Assembly (NCBI GenBank): GCA_965200115.1
Contig: OZ241336.1
Coordinates: 1,054,001-1,118,000 of the forward strand
Length of the DNA: 64,000 nucleotides
Direction of reading: 5' to 3'
Origin: JAPOUP01 sp026708635
GTDB taxonomy: Bacteria; Pseudomonadota; Alphaproteobacteria; Rhodobacterales; Rhodobacteraceae
Below, piece after piece: positions 44,772 through 54,286 of the stretch (positions within the stretch are counted from its first letter, which is position 1; the number at the start of each line of letters is the position of its first letter). A model generated the notes under the pieces. That model did no database searches and had not been told where the DNA came from. It worked only from the letters and a program-made list of their open reading frames with translations. A program made the translations under genes and the position numbers.

Positions 44772-45595
44772 GGCCGTCGGCCCGGGCCCCGTACTGGGTG
44801 GTCGGCCTGGTCGGCCTTCTGGCGCTGCTGTGGACCGTGCCCGTCCTTGGTATCTTCATCACGTCCGTGCGACCCTATTCCGAGACGGCGATGGGCTGGT
44901 GGCGGGTCGACGAGGTGACATTCACGCTGTCCGCGTGGAAAACGGTCTGGAGCAAGTATCCTCTCGCGGAGGGCCTTGCGGCGAGCCTGAAGATAACGCT
45001 GGCTTCGACGGCGCTGACGGTTGCCTTGAGTCCCGCGGCGGCATATGCGTTTCATTACCTGAAATTTCCGTTCCGGCGCGTTTCGCTGATCGTTCTCGTC
45101 AATGCCTTCGTGCTGCCGCAGCAGGTGATCGTCATCCCCCTGTTCACGCTTTGGCGGCAGTTCGGGTTGATAGACAACGTCTGGGCGGTCATCCTGCCAT
45201 ATGTCGGCATGTCCTTTGCGTGGTCCGTCTTTCTGGCGAAAAACTTCCTCGATGACTTTCCCGGAGAGCTGATCGAGGCCGCCAAGGTCGATGGATGCGG
45301 ACCGATCGCGACCTATTTTTTCGTTGTGCTGCCGAATTCGTTAACGTCTCTTGCGGCAATGGCGATTCTCCAGTTCCTCTGGGCATGGAATTCCCTGCTG
45401 ATTCCGCTCCTGTTTCTCCGGACGGACGAACCGATGCCCGTACTGCTTTCGAGAATTGCCGGCACGTACGAGCCCAATCTCGACCAGCAGTCGGCCGTCG
45501 CCATACTGACGATGGTCGTGCCGCTCGTCGTGTTCCTTGCACTCCAGCGCCATTTCGTTGCCGGAGGCCTTTCGCGGATGGGGCTGAAGGGATGA
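44768..45595 (+). CDS. CUT1-type sugar ABC transporter permease (MalG/UgpE-like)
   Basis: Permease of 275 residues: LLWTVPVLGIFITSVRPYSE, LKITLASTALTVALSPAAAY, and the EAA loop LIEAAKVDGCGPIATYFFVV. The start overlaps the upstream stop (ATGA). It pairs with the preceding permease. Confidence 0.95.
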   Translation: MRPSARAPYWVVGLVGLLALLWTVPVLGIFITSVRPYSETAMGWWRVDEVTFTLSAWKTVWSKYPLAEGLAASLKITLASTALTVALSPAAAYAFHYLKFPFRRVSLIVLVNAFVLPQQVIVIPLFTLWRQFGLIDNVWAVILPYVGMSFAWSVFLAKNFLDDFPGELIEAAKVDGCGPIATYFFVVLPNSLTSLAAMAILQFLWAWNSLLIPLLFLRTDEPMPVLLSRIAGTYEPNLDQQSAVAILTMVVPLVVFLALQRHFVAGGLSRMGLKG

Positions 45596-45715
45596 CATCC
45601 GGGTTGCCGCAAGGCTCGCGGGATTCCGCCGCTGGCCGACGGGCCGCGAACGCCCGCCCGGGGGGGCCTCAGGACGATTCCCGCATAAACGCGAATCCCG
45701 ACTGGAGGCGGTGAA

Positions 45716-46750
45716 GTGGCTGGTCTGGAGGGCGGTAGGGCAAAAAGGGCAACGATACACGACGTGGCCAGGGTAGCGAACGTGGCTGTGGGGACGGTTT
45801 CGCGGTACCTGAACGGTCGGGAGGTGCGTTCCGGAAACCGCGCGCGCATTGAAAGGGCGATCGAGGAGATGTCCTTCAGCAGGAACGCGTCGGCGGCCTT
45901 CATACGGCAGGACCGGAGCCAGTTCATCGGATTCCTCGTCCCTCGGTACGACGAGTTCCACGCCCGGCTTCTGGAGCGGGTCGTGGCCGCCCTCAGCAGG
46001 CACGGGCGTGCCGTCATTCCGCTGAGTCACGGAGACAGGGAATCCACCCTGAACGAGGCCTTCGGCTTTTTCAGCGAACAGCGTGTTGGCGCCATGATCA
46101 TGTCAGGAGACCTGGACTATCAGAAGCTGACGAGGAGAATCGCGGCCTCGGACTTGCCTGTTGTCCTATATAACAATGACATTCGCGGGCTTCTTGTCGA
46201 CCGTGTGCTGGTCGACAATGTCTCGGCCACCAAGGTCGCCATGAGGCACCTGATCAATCTTGGGCATGAGGCCATCGCCTTTCTGGCCGGGCGGAACGGC
46301 GACTCTAGCGCCGAGGAAAGGGAGGCAGGCTACCGCGCCACGCTATACGAAGCGGGAATCGATTTCCAGGATCGATACCTTGTCCACGGAGACTGGCAGT
46401 TCCACGGCGGATATCTCGGAACGCAAAGGCTAATGAGCCTTGACGTTCCGCCGACAGCGCTGCTTTCGGCCAACTACCTGATGACGTACGGAGCGCTGGA
46501 GTGGCTCAAGCAGGCCGGAATCGATGTTCCGGGAAGCCTTTCGCTGATCAGCTTCGACGACTGTGACCTGTTCCGGCTGCTTGGCGACGGCATAACCGCG
46601 ATTTCGCAGCCCCTGGACATGATTTCAGGGAGCATCGTGGAAATGGTGCGCTCGCGTATCAGCGATCCCGACATTTCCGACATCCGAAAGGTCACTCTGC
46701 GTTGCGAACTGGTACAGCGCGAGTCGACCGCAAAGCCATCCGCGAAATAG
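45716..46750 (+). CDS. LacI-family transcriptional regulator of the sugar operon
   Basis: Regulator of 344 residues with the DNA-binding domain TIHDVARVANVAVGTVSRYL and an effector domain (FIGFLVPRYDEFHARLLERV, NDIRGLLVDRVLVDNVSATK, ISFDDCDLFRLL). Start is GTG 45716, with GGAGG eight bases upstream. It is embedded in the operon between permease and ATPase genes, so it probably autoregulates with the transporter; the palindrome at 42475-42505 is a candidate target. Confidence 0.92.
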   Translation: MAGLEGGRAKRATIHDVARVANVAVGTVSRYLNGREVRSGNRARIERAIEEMSFSRNASAAFIRQDRSQFIGFLVPRYDEFHARLLERVVAALSRHGRAVIPLSHGDRESTLNEAFGFFSEQRVGAMIMSGDLDYQKLTRRIAASDLPVVLYNNDIRGLLVDRVLVDNVSATKVAMRHLINLGHEAIAFLAGRNGDSSAEEREAGYRATLYEAGIDFQDRYLVHGDWQFHGGYLGTQRLMSLDVPPTALLSANYLMTYGALEWLKQAGIDVPGSLSLISFDDCDLFRLLGDGITAISQPLDMISGSIVEMVRSRISDPDISDIRKVTLRCELVQRESTAKPSAK

Positions 46751-46760
46751 GTGGGTACCA

Positions 46761-47834
46761 ATGGCAAGCATCTCGTTTGAGTCCGTCGGGAAAAGCTTTG
46801 GCGCGGTCGAAGTGATCAAGGAACTTGACCTGGAGATAAGGGACGGGTCCTTCACCGCCTTTGTCGGCCCGTCCGGATGCGGGAAGTCCACCCTGCTCCG
46901 GCTGCTGGCCGGATTGGAGAACATCACGCGTGGATGCATCAAGTTCGACGGCCGCGTGGTAAACGAGATGGGCCCCGTCGAGCGGGGCATCGCGATGGTA
47001 TTCCAGAATTATGCGCTCTACCCGCACATGACGGTTGCGCAGAACATCGGCTTTGGCCTGCGCATGGCCCGTATTCCGTCCGCCAAACGAAGGGAAATGG
47101 TCAGGAACGCGGCGGAACTGCTGCAATTGACGGAGTATCTTGACCGAAGGCCCGCGCAACTGTCAGGCGGGCAGAGACAAAGGGTGGCAATCGGGCGGGC
47201 AATCGTGCGAAGCCCATCCGTCTTTCTCTTCGACGAGCCGCTGTCCAACCTTGACGCGGAGTTGCGGGCAAGCATGCGGATTGAGATCGCCAGGCTTCAT
47301 GATTCGATCGACGCAACCATGATATACGTAACGCATGATCAGGTCGAGGCCATGACGCTTGCCGACCAGATCATTGTCCTCCGCGCCGGAAACGTCGAGC
47401 AGAAAGGCACGCCCGGCGAACTCTACGAGGATCCTGACAACCAGTTCGTTGCCGGCTTTATCGGCAGCCCCAGGATGAACTTTCTTTCCGGCAGATCCAA
47501 GCGCGATGAATCCGGCGGGTGTCATGTCGAGCTTGGGGACGGCCAGACGCTTCAGGTAGGCGCGACCGGTGGTCCTGTCGAGCCGGAGCTGATCGTAGGC
47601 ATCCGGCCGGAACATTTCTTGCAGTCGCGGGACGCCCCGAACCAGATGCGCGTACGTGCCGATTTCGTTGAGGATCTGGGTGGCGTGCGCCACGTTGTCG
47701 GCACCTTGCCGACAGGCGAGCCGGTCACCGTCGAGGTTCGCGGAAAGCGCAGGGTCCGCAAGGAGGAGATGCCCGTCGGTGTCATGCCGGAGCACGTCTA
47801 TCTGTTCGGGAAGTCAGGGAGGAGAATTCGTTGA
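46761..47834 (+). CDS. MsmK/UgpC-type sugar ABC transporter ATPase
   Basis: ATPase of 357 residues: Walker A GPSGCGKST, MVFQNYALYPHM, signature LSGGQRQRVAIGRAI, Walker B VFLFDEPLSNLD, H-loop YVTHDQVEAM, then the regulatory domain with GIRPEHF. It follows the LacI gene by ten bases and completes the CUT1 importer. Confidence 0.95.
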   Translation: MASISFESVGKSFGAVEVIKELDLEIRDGSFTAFVGPSGCGKSTLLRLLAGLENITRGCIKFDGRVVNEMGPVERGIAMVFQNYALYPHMTVAQNIGFGLRMARIPSAKRREMVRNAAELLQLTEYLDRRPAQLSGGQRQRVAIGRAIVRSPSVFLFDEPLSNLDAELRASMRIEIARLHDSIDATMIYVTHDQVEAMTLADQIIVLRAGNVEQKGTPGELYEDPDNQFVAGFIGSPRMNFLSGRSKRDESGGCHVELGDGQTLQVGATGGPVEPELIVGIRPEHFLQSRDAPNQMRVRADFVEDLGGVRHVVGTLPTGEPVTVEVRGKRRVRKEEMPVGVMPEHVYLFGKSGRRIR

Positions 47835-47928
47835 CATGATCGCACAGCGGGCGGACGGCCGGAACGTGAAGGTGCAGGACCATACCTTGCCGCTTCAGAC
47901 GGGGACGGGAGCCAGGGGCGCGAAGGCC

Positions 47929-47975
47929 GGCGTCCCCGGAGGACGCCCTGGCAGGAGAGCGGGCTCCCGCCTGCC
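47929..47975. promoter_or_regulatory. Two tandem hairpins between ATPase and glycosidase genes
   Basis: GGCGTCC (47929-47935) pairs with GGACGCC (47941-47947) around five bases. Directly after it GGCAGG (47950-47955) pairs with CCTGCC (47970-47975), with CGGG/CCCG inside. They occupy the 372-bp gap, which has no other gene, between the ATPase and glycosidase. Probably an mRNA-processing or attenuation element. Confidence 0.45.
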
Positions 47976-48206
47976 CGGGAAGGGAGCGTGGACTCCGTGG
48001 CCGCGCCGTGCCGCGCGGCCGTTCAATGTCTCCGACGACCGTCATTCGCGACGGCGCGGCGCACCCCTCCACGCGGAGGTGCGGATGCCGGCGATGTCAC
48101 CGCGGCGGCTGGCCCTGACGGAAACGGTGGATCGCGACCTGTTCTCTTGCCGGTGCCGGAGCGGACGAGAACTTTCGAGAGCAAAAGCGGGACAAAGGAT
48201 GCCGTC

Positions 48207-50207
48207 ATGAGGTTTCGCCAGATTCACCTCGACTTCCATACATCCGAACTGGTGCCGGACATCGCATCGCAGTTTGACGACAGGGAGTTCGCGGAAGCCT
48301 ACAAATCAGCGAGGGTTGACAGCGTCAACCTGTTCGCAAAATGCCATCACGGCCTGTCCTACCATCCGACGGACGTCGGAAGGACGCACCCCAATCTTGG
48401 CATCGACCTGCTTGGCCGCCAGATTGACGCATTGCAGTCCGCAGGCATCAAGACACCGATCTACCTGTCTGCTAACTGGGACGAACATGCCGCGCGAACC
48501 CATCCGGAATGGCGGGTCATGTCGCCAGCAGGCGACCTTCCGCGGCAGATGGCGCCACCGAACGGCGCCGGCTGGGCCTACATGGACTTCGCCTCAGACT
48601 ATCTCGACTATTTTTGCGCGCAGATCGATGAGGTTGCCAGTCGGTATTCGCGAGGGGACGGGTTCTGGATCGACATTGCCTGGCAGCCGGTGAGCGTTTC
48701 CGAGGCGTCACGCCGCGGAATGGCGCAGCTCGGCCTGGACTGGACGCAGGAGGCGGATCGGGAGGAGTTCAACTCCCGAACGGTGACCCGCTTCTTCGAA
48801 CGCGTGCGGGACACGGTCAGGAAGCATCATCCGGATTGCCCGCTATTCTTCAATTCCGGCCATATCAGGAAAGGCCTCAGAAGGCACTATGCCGAGTTCT
48901 ACAGTCATCTGGAAATAGAGTCCCTCCCGACCGGCGGATGGGGGTATGACGACTTCCCGCTCAGCGCAAGATACGTGGAAACGACCGGCGAGAAATATCT
49001 GGGCATGACCGGGAGGTTTCACACGCAATGGGGTGAATTCGGCGGCTACAAGAGGAAGGAGGCGATGATCTTCGAGTGCGCCAGCATGCTTGCGCATGGC
49101 GCGCGTTGCTGCATTGGCGATCACCTGCACCCGACGGCAAAGGTCGATGGCACCTCGATGGCGATCATCCGTGCGGCCTACGAATGGGTGGAAAGCCGCG
49201 AGGGCTGGGTTGATGGATCCACCTCTATCGCGGACATTGCCGTTCTGAGCAGCGAGGCGGCTTCAGACCAGAGAATCGGTCAGCAGCCGGATGCGAACCA
49301 CCCGTCCGACGTGGGCGCGGTGCGGGTGCTGCTTGAGGGGCACTTCCTGTTTGACGTCGTCGATCTTGAAACCGATATTTCCGGTTACAAGCTGCTGATC
49401 CTGCCTGACGAAATTCATGTCGATGATCGAATCAGGGATTGGGTTGACGCGTTCGTCGCCGGTGGCGGTCGCGTCCTGCTGACGGGAAAGAGCGGCATTT
49501 CGGATGGAGGGTTCGTCTGGGACGTCGGAGCGAGATGGCTTGGGACGTCAGGCATGGAAGGCGGGGATTACGCCTTGCCGGTTCCGTCCCTGCGGCCTGA
49601 CTCGATCGACAGCCCGCTCTTTCTCTACATGCCGACGGAGCGAATTGCCCTGACCGACGGCCGGGGGCTGGGTGATGTCTACGCACCATATTTCGACAGG
49701 ACGCCAAGGCATTTCAGCGGGCATTTGAATGCCGCCAACCAGCCCGAACCATCGGGTTGCGCGATCGGTTCGGCAAAGGGATCATTCGTTTACTTTGCCG
49801 CGCCGATTTTCTCGATCTACCGGCAGTTTGGAGCGGCGGCGCACCATGAGATGGCGAGGAAGCTCATAGAGCTGGCCATGCGCAAGCCGAGGACCCTCGA
49901 GGCGTCGATTCCCCAGGCCGCCCGGATCACCTTGCGGCGGCAGGGCCGCGAGAACCGGGACGTCCTCCATCTGCTCTATGCCACTCCCGCACCGGTCGGC
50001 ACCTTTCGCGGAAAGGAGATCCTTCCGATCCAGGACCTGGTTCCACTGTACGACATTTCCGTTTCCATCCGCGTTCCCGGAAGGGTTGAAAGGGTTACCC
50101 TGGTTCCGCATGCCGTGGAGCTTGAATTTCTGGCCGAGGACGGGCGCGTGAGCTTCACCGTGCCGCGCGTGCTTGGCCACGAAATGGTCGAGATCGCCTA
50201 CGCTTAG
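48207..50207 (+). CDS. GHL6-type glycoside hydrolase with trimerisation-like domain
   Basis: Protein of 666 residues. It opens with FRQIHLDFHTSELVPDIA, typical of the hypothetical glycosyl hydrolase 6 group (GHL6, alpha-amylase/beta-galactosidase-like barrels). The barrel covers about 1-370 (VNLFAKCHHGLSYHP, TPIYLSANWDEHAA, GDGFWIDI, FFNSGHIRKG). A beta-galactosidase trimerisation-like domain with YKLLILPDEIHVDDRIRDWV and FVAGGGRVLLTGKS follows (about 370-560), and a C-terminal beta domain ends it. No signal peptide, so it acts in the cytoplasm on imported substrate. ATG 48207 was chosen over a longer frame because it follows AAAGGA and matches the family start. Confidence 0.85.
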   Translation: MRFRQIHLDFHTSELVPDIASQFDDREFAEAYKSARVDSVNLFAKCHHGLSYHPTDVGRTHPNLGIDLLGRQIDALQSAGIKTPIYLSANWDEHAARTHPEWRVMSPAGDLPRQMAPPNGAGWAYMDFASDYLDYFCAQIDEVASRYSRGDGFWIDIAWQPVSVSEASRRGMAQLGLDWTQEADREEFNSRTVTRFFERVRDTVRKHHPDCPLFFNSGHIRKGLRRHYAEFYSHLEIESLPTGGWGYDDFPLSARYVETTGEKYLGMTGRFHTQWGEFGGYKRKEAMIFECASMLAHGARCCIGDHLHPTAKVDGTSMAIIRAAYEWVESREGWVDGSTSIADIAVLSSEAASDQRIGQQPDANHPSDVGAVRVLLEGHFLFDVVDLETDISGYKLLILPDEIHVDDRIRDWVDAFVAGGGRVLLTGKSGISDGGFVWDVGARWLGTSGMEGGDYALPVPSLRPDSIDSPLFLYMPTERIALTDGRGLGDVYAPYFDRTPRHFSGHLNAANQPEPSGCAIGSAKGSFVYFAAPIFSIYRQFGAAAHHEMARKLIELAMRKPRTLEASIPQAARITLRRQGRENRDVLHLLYATPAPVGTFRGKEILPIQDLVPLYDISVSIRVPGRVERVTLVPHAVELEFLAEDGRVSFTVPRVLGHEMVEIAYA

Positions 50208-50208
50208 T

Positions 50209-50265
50209 GCCCGCGCGCTGGCGCTGTCGGTTCGACGGAGCGCGGGTATCTTCCGGCGCGCGGGC
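50209..50265. terminator. Long-armed inverted repeat after the glycosidase gene
   Basis: Perfect ten-base arms, GCCCGCGCGC (50209-50218) and its complement (50256-50265), starting two bases after the TAG. The 37-base loop can fold further. No U-tract, so I call it terminator-like only. The remaining gap to 50507 shows no gene. Confidence 0.4.
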
Positions 50266-50507
50266 CCGGGCGTTGTCGAGAATGTCCCCGGCCGGTAAGG
50301 TGGCCGGGTCCGGGACGGCGCGGGCGGAGGCTCCATCACCGGCCGTTCCGCAGGCGCGGGCGGCGCCTTCGTGATCGAAGGAATGCGAGAGCGCCCGCGG
50401 ATTGCCTTGCACGCAATGCACCGCTAGGAAGGGGACTCATTCGGACGCGCGGGAACTGTGGGGCCAGCCGCCCCTTATCTCTCGAATCTCATAGGTATGG
50501 TGAGACA

Positions 50508-51260
50508 ATGACCCGTGTGCAAGCGACGCCAAACGGCAACGAGGCCGCAATCCGCGCCGATGTCGCGGCGGCCCTTCGGCTCGCCTGCCGCAATGGATGG
50601 AACGAGGGGGTGGCAAACCATTTCTCTGCCGCGATCAGCGCGGATGGGAAGGAATTCCTCGTCAACCCCCGGTGGGTGCATTGGAGTCGTGTCCGGGCTT
50701 CGGACCTGATCCTCTGCAATTGTGACGATCCCTTGACGATGGAGCGGCCTGACGCCCCGGACAGGAGCGCTTGGTCGATCCACTCCGCCCTTCACAGGAA
50801 CCTTCCGCAGGCGCGTGCCGCGCTTCACGTTCATCCACCCCACGCGACGGCCCTCGCAAGCCTGAAGGATCCGACCATCAAGCCGATCGACCAAGTGACC
50901 GCCCGCTGGTTCCGGCGATTGGCATACGATCTGGCTTTTGGCGGCATCGCGTCCGATACGGAAGAGGGGGAGCGCATTGCCCGAACCGTGGGCAACCATC
51001 GTGCGGTAATGATGCAAAACCATGGCGTCACCACCTTCGGTCCCAGCGTGGCGGAGGCTTGGGACGCGCTGTACCACCTCGAACTCGCCGCCCGGACAAT
51101 GGTCATGGCCTACCAGACCGGGCGGGAGCTTGCCGTCATGCGTGACGAACTTGCCGAAGAGACGGCATGCGGGTGGGAGGCCTGCAGGGACGCGGAAATT
51201 GCGCATTTCGAGGAGATGAAGCTGGTGCTTGACAGGGAGGAGCCCGACTACAGGGACTGA
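50508..51260 (+). CDS. Class II aldolase/adducin-family protein
   Basis: Protein of 250 residues of the fuculose/ribulose-phosphate aldolase fold. The metal-binding histidines are seen in LHVHPPHATALAS and MMQNHGVTTFG. The N-terminal segment LACRNGWNEGVANHFSAAIS is typical. Members cleave or epimerise sugar phosphates, and some act on non-phosphorylated sugars. Last gene of the sugar operon direction, 300 bp after the glycosidase; it may have its own promoter. Confidence 0.88.
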   Translation: MTRVQATPNGNEAAIRADVAAALRLACRNGWNEGVANHFSAAISADGKEFLVNPRWVHWSRVRASDLILCNCDDPLTMERPDAPDRSAWSIHSALHRNLPQARAALHVHPPHATALASLKDPTIKPIDQVTARWFRRLAYDLAFGGIASDTEEGERIARTVGNHRAVMMQNHGVTTFGPSVAEAWDALYHLELAARTMVMAYQTGRELAVMRDELAEETACGWEACRDAEIAHFEEMKLVLDREEPDYRD

Positions 51261-51264
51261 GACT

Positions 51265-51411
51265 CGGGGAGTGCCAGTGGCCGAGCGCGGCCATGGAGCT
51301 AAGATAGCCTCGGATCCGGCACCAAGCCTCGGCGGGCGTCCGGGTCCTGAGGCATCCGGACACCTTGATCGTCACCTTCGCCATCCTGATTTTCCGTTCC
51401 GCGAAATTATC
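51265..51411 (-). pseudogene. IS66-type transposase, C-terminal remnant
   Basis: The minus strand reads DNFAERKIRMAKVTIKVSGC then LRTRTPAEAWCRIRGYLSSM and AALG. This resembles the C-terminal end of IS66-family transposases (NxxAERDIRMxKVxxKVSGC, then IRxYLST). An in-frame TAA stands just upstream and the end decays toward 51265. It lies between the aldolase and cysQ genes, at the right edge of the inserted sugar operon. Confidence 0.65.
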
Positions 51412-51736
51412 CCGGTGACCGGATTATTCCTGAATCGCTCCACAACCTGTGGATCGCCTATGGTGTCAGGCGAAATCTCGGAAGAATGCTGGTCCCCGGC
51501 TCAACGCCGCCCGGACGGCCCGCGGGACGCGCCGAACTCCGCATCCGGGCCCTTCACGGAAACGGAACTCCAGCTACGGGCACCCCGGAACGGGGGATTC
51601 CCTTTTTATGCCAACGGGTTAAGCGGAAAAGCCAGAATGGGGTTCCGTCCAAAGCGCAAAATTCCCAAACCTCCCGTCAACACCACCACGCCGCAGCCAG
51701 AGCCCGAGCCGCTCCCACGGTTCAGGGAACCCTCGT
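51412..51736. other. Intergenic region downstream of cysQ
   Basis: About 325 bp between the IS66-type fragment and the end of cysQ. A plus frame continues through it to 51861 but has no protein-like features and overlaps cysQ. I see nothing else. Confidence 0.45.
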
Positions 51737-52549
51737 CTATAGGTTCCCACACCTCAAGCTGGAATCAGGGGGTGAGCCGTTACGATAACATGAGATCAAC
51801 ACCCGATGCAGAGCCGGTTCAGCGGCGAACACCCCTGCGGTTCTGGCCGCGGAGCCGTTAAAAAGGGGCATCCGACCCTCACGGTCGGTCACCGTCGCGC
51901 CTGCCTGGCGAGCGATCAGCACACCAGCGGCGATATCCCATTCCCATGAATCCTTCAGGGTGACGACGGCGTCAAACCGGCCTTCGGCCAGAAGGCAGAA
52001 CCGATACGCGAGAGACGGACGCCAGTGGCGCTCCAGAGCAGGCGGTTTCCGGGCCCACATCCGAGGATCCAGACTTGAACTGGAACCGAGGACCGTCGCG
52101 ACTTCGGCACTTTTCCTCTTACCGGTCTTTACCTCCGCGCCGTTCAGCCGCGCACTTCCCCCTTTCACCGCAGTGTAGGACTTTCCCCTTGCGGGCAGAT
52201 GGACAACGCCGGCAACGGGCTCGCTATTCCTGACCACCGCAATCGAAACCGCCCAGGTGGGATGTCCGTCCAGATATGCGCGTGTGCCATCAATTGGATC
52301 AACGACAAACACGGTCTCGCGGGAGAGTCGGGAAGGGTCGTCCTCGCTTTCCTCCGACAGCCATCCATAGTCGGGACGCGCGGCGGTGAGAGTGTCGCGC
52401 AGATGGGCATTGACGGCATAGTCAGCTTCGGAGACCGGAGACCCTCCGTCCTTGCTCTCGACCCGCATATCGGTTTTCCAGTATTTCAGCGCGATTTCGG
52501 AGGCGCTTCCGGCGGCCTGCATCAAGAGTGGAAGATCAGCCTCCGGCAA
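51737..52549 (-). CDS. cysQ: 3'(2'),5'-bisphosphate nucleotidase / inositol monophosphatase-family protein
   Basis: Mg-dependent phosphatase of 270 residues. Metal-binding motifs are complete: LSEESED, DPIDGTRAYL (84-93) and SWEWDIAAG. CysQ recycles 3'-phosphoadenosine 5'-phosphate from sulfate assimilation; related enzymes act on inositol phosphates and the motifs do not separate them. Its start lies 14 bases inside the end of pmbA, so the two are co-translated. Confidence 0.88.
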   Translation of the reverse strand: MPEADLPLLMQAAGSASEIALKYWKTDMRVESKDGGSPVSEADYAVNAHLRDTLTAARPDYGWLSEESEDDPSRLSRETVFVVDPIDGTRAYLDGHPTWAVSIAVVRNSEPVAGVVHLPARGKSYTAVKGGSARLNGAEVKTGKRKSAEVATVLGSSSSLDPRMWARKPPALERHWRPSLAYRFCLLAEGRFDAVVTLKDSWEWDIAAGVLIARQAGATVTDREGRMPLFNGSAARTAGVFAAEPALHRVLISCYRNGSPPDSSLRCGNL

Positions 52550-53882
52550 GCGTCAGGCCTTCCACGACAAGCGACGGAACCACCCTGCTCACATGCGTGC
52601 GGGCGTCATTGGCCGGAACGATGGTCTTCAGCATTTCGCGGAGGTTTCCGGCAATCGTGCATTCATTGACCGGATAGGCGAGTTCTCCACCTTCGATCCA
52701 GAACCCGGACGCACCACGTGAATAGTCACCGGTGGTGGGATTGACGGAACTGCCCATCATGGACGTCACGAGCATACCGGTCCCGATTTCCGCCATCAGT
52801 TCCTCCCTGGATCTTTCGCCCTGCGTGAGCGCGATGTTCGTCGCCGAGGGGCCTGGCGGAAGCGACGTTCCGCGCGCGGCGTTCGCCGTAGATCGAAGAC
52901 CCAGCTGCCTGGCGGTGGCGAGATCCAGGATCCAGCCTGACAGGATGCCGTTCTCGACGATCCTGCGCCGGCGGCTCGCCAGCCCCTCCCCGTCGAACGG
53001 GCGGCTTCCGGGCACCCTCGGGCGCAGGGAATCCTCGGTGAGATCAAGGCCGTCGGGAAGGACCCGGGTTCCCATGGCATCCCGCAACCAGCTGGAACCG
53101 CGGGTGACGGAGGTGCCGTTGACCGCCTGCAGCAGGTGGCCGATCAGGCTGTCGGCCACCCGCTCGTCGTATACCACGGGATAGGTCCCCGTAGGAGGTT
53201 TCCGGGAACCGGAACGGGCGCTGGACCGTTCACCGGCCATGCGACCGATTTCACCGGAACTTTCAAGGTCGGCAGCGTGAGTCCTCATGTCGGCGTAGTA
53301 ATCACGCTCCATTTCGGTTCCCTCGCCCGAAATCGCGACGCAGAGGATCGAGTGGACGGTGCGCGAATATCCTCCCGAGAAACCGTTGGTCGCGGCGAGG
53401 TGGACATGGTTGCGGGCAAAGCCAGCGGTCGCAACGTCAATTCTGGTTATCCCGGGGACGGACATTGCCCCGGCCTCCGCGTCGCGGGCCGCCCGCTCCA
53501 ATGAGGCGGGATCAGGTTCCCGCGAGAGATCCTCCAAATCAAGGGTTTCAAGATTCCACCCGCTTGCCAGTTCGTCGGGGTCGGCGAGGCCGATGTAGGG
53601 ATCGACCGGCGCCTCGCGAGCCATGGCAACGGCACGCTCCGCCATCGCATTCAGGGTACCGTCACTGGTTTCGGAAGCGGAAACGCACGCCTGTCGTTGC
53701 CCAACGAATACGCGCAGCCCGAGATCGATCCCCTCGGATCTCTCGGCCTGCTCCAGCCGCTCATCACGCACGTCGATGGAAACGGAAGTCCCTTCGGACA
53801 CGATCACGTCCGCCGCATCGGCACCGGCCGAAGTCGCGGAATCGAGAAGGTGGGCTGAAAGCGCCGATAGATTTTCAGGCAT
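52536..53882 (-). CDS. pmbA: TldD/PmbA-family metalloprotease, PmbA
   Basis: Protein of 448 residues, the PmbA (TldE) half of the TldD/E protease. Signals are SISIDVRDERLEQAERSEG-type N-terminal strands (SIDVRDERLEQAERSEGIDL), RVFVGQRQACVSAS, and GASGFWIEGGELAYPVNECT near the C-terminus. PmbA lacks the catalytic HExxxH of TldD, as expected. Functions in peptide maturation and degradation. The gene is divergent from the YbjN-like gene. Confidence 0.93.
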   Translation of the reverse strand: MPENLSALSAHLLDSATSAGADAADVIVSEGTSVSIDVRDERLEQAERSEGIDLGLRVFVGQRQACVSASETSDGTLNAMAERAVAMAREAPVDPYIGLADPDELASGWNLETLDLEDLSREPDPASLERAARDAEAGAMSVPGITRIDVATAGFARNHVHLAATNGFSGGYSRTVHSILCVAISGEGTEMERDYYADMRTHAADLESSGEIGRMAGERSSARSGSRKPPTGTYPVVYDERVADSLIGHLLQAVNGTSVTRGSSWLRDAMGTRVLPDGLDLTEDSLRPRVPGSRPFDGEGLASRRRRIVENGILSGWILDLATARQLGLRSTANAARGTSLPPGPSATNIALTQGERSREELMAEIGTGMLVTSMMGSSVNPTTGDYSRGASGFWIEGGELAYPVNECTIAGNLREMLKTIVPANDARTHVSRVVPSLVVEGLTLAGG

Positions 53883-54286
53883 GGAAACTCCACTGTCCGG
53901 AACCTGAACGGGTTAATTCCTGCGATGCGATTACGCAAGGTGGGATACGGTTCACCGAACCGTTCCATATCACCGGGAGATTGGATCCAGCGGTTCAGGT
54001 CCGGAACCTGCATCGCCGATGGCGTCCGCCGGTCAGGCCCGGACCCTATCATCAATACCGTAGCCACCGGCCGAAAAAAATCCGGATGTATTCTCGGTTC
54101 GCGCTGACCGCATTTATCCACAGAATTTTTCGCGACCTTTCAGGATTCCACTTTACAGGACAGAAGCCGCGTGTATACGATATTTAGTATCTTAGGCGGC
54201 GCAAGTTCGCCGAACCTGTGAGATCAAACAAGCTGTTGTAACGGGTTCTGATTGACAATCAAGTGGCGACCCAGAAGGGGACAGGC
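53883..54286. other. Divergent promoter region between pmbA and the YbjN-like gene
   Basis: About 400 bp with promoters for both flanking genes. It is more AT-rich on its right side, with a TTGACA near 54252. No gene recognised. Confidence 0.5.

Noticed and set aside
51229..51861. Plus-strand open frame of 210 codons after the aldolase gene
   Set aside because: Low-complexity Pro/Arg-rich translation that crosses an IS66-type fragment and the 3' end of cysQ on the other strand.
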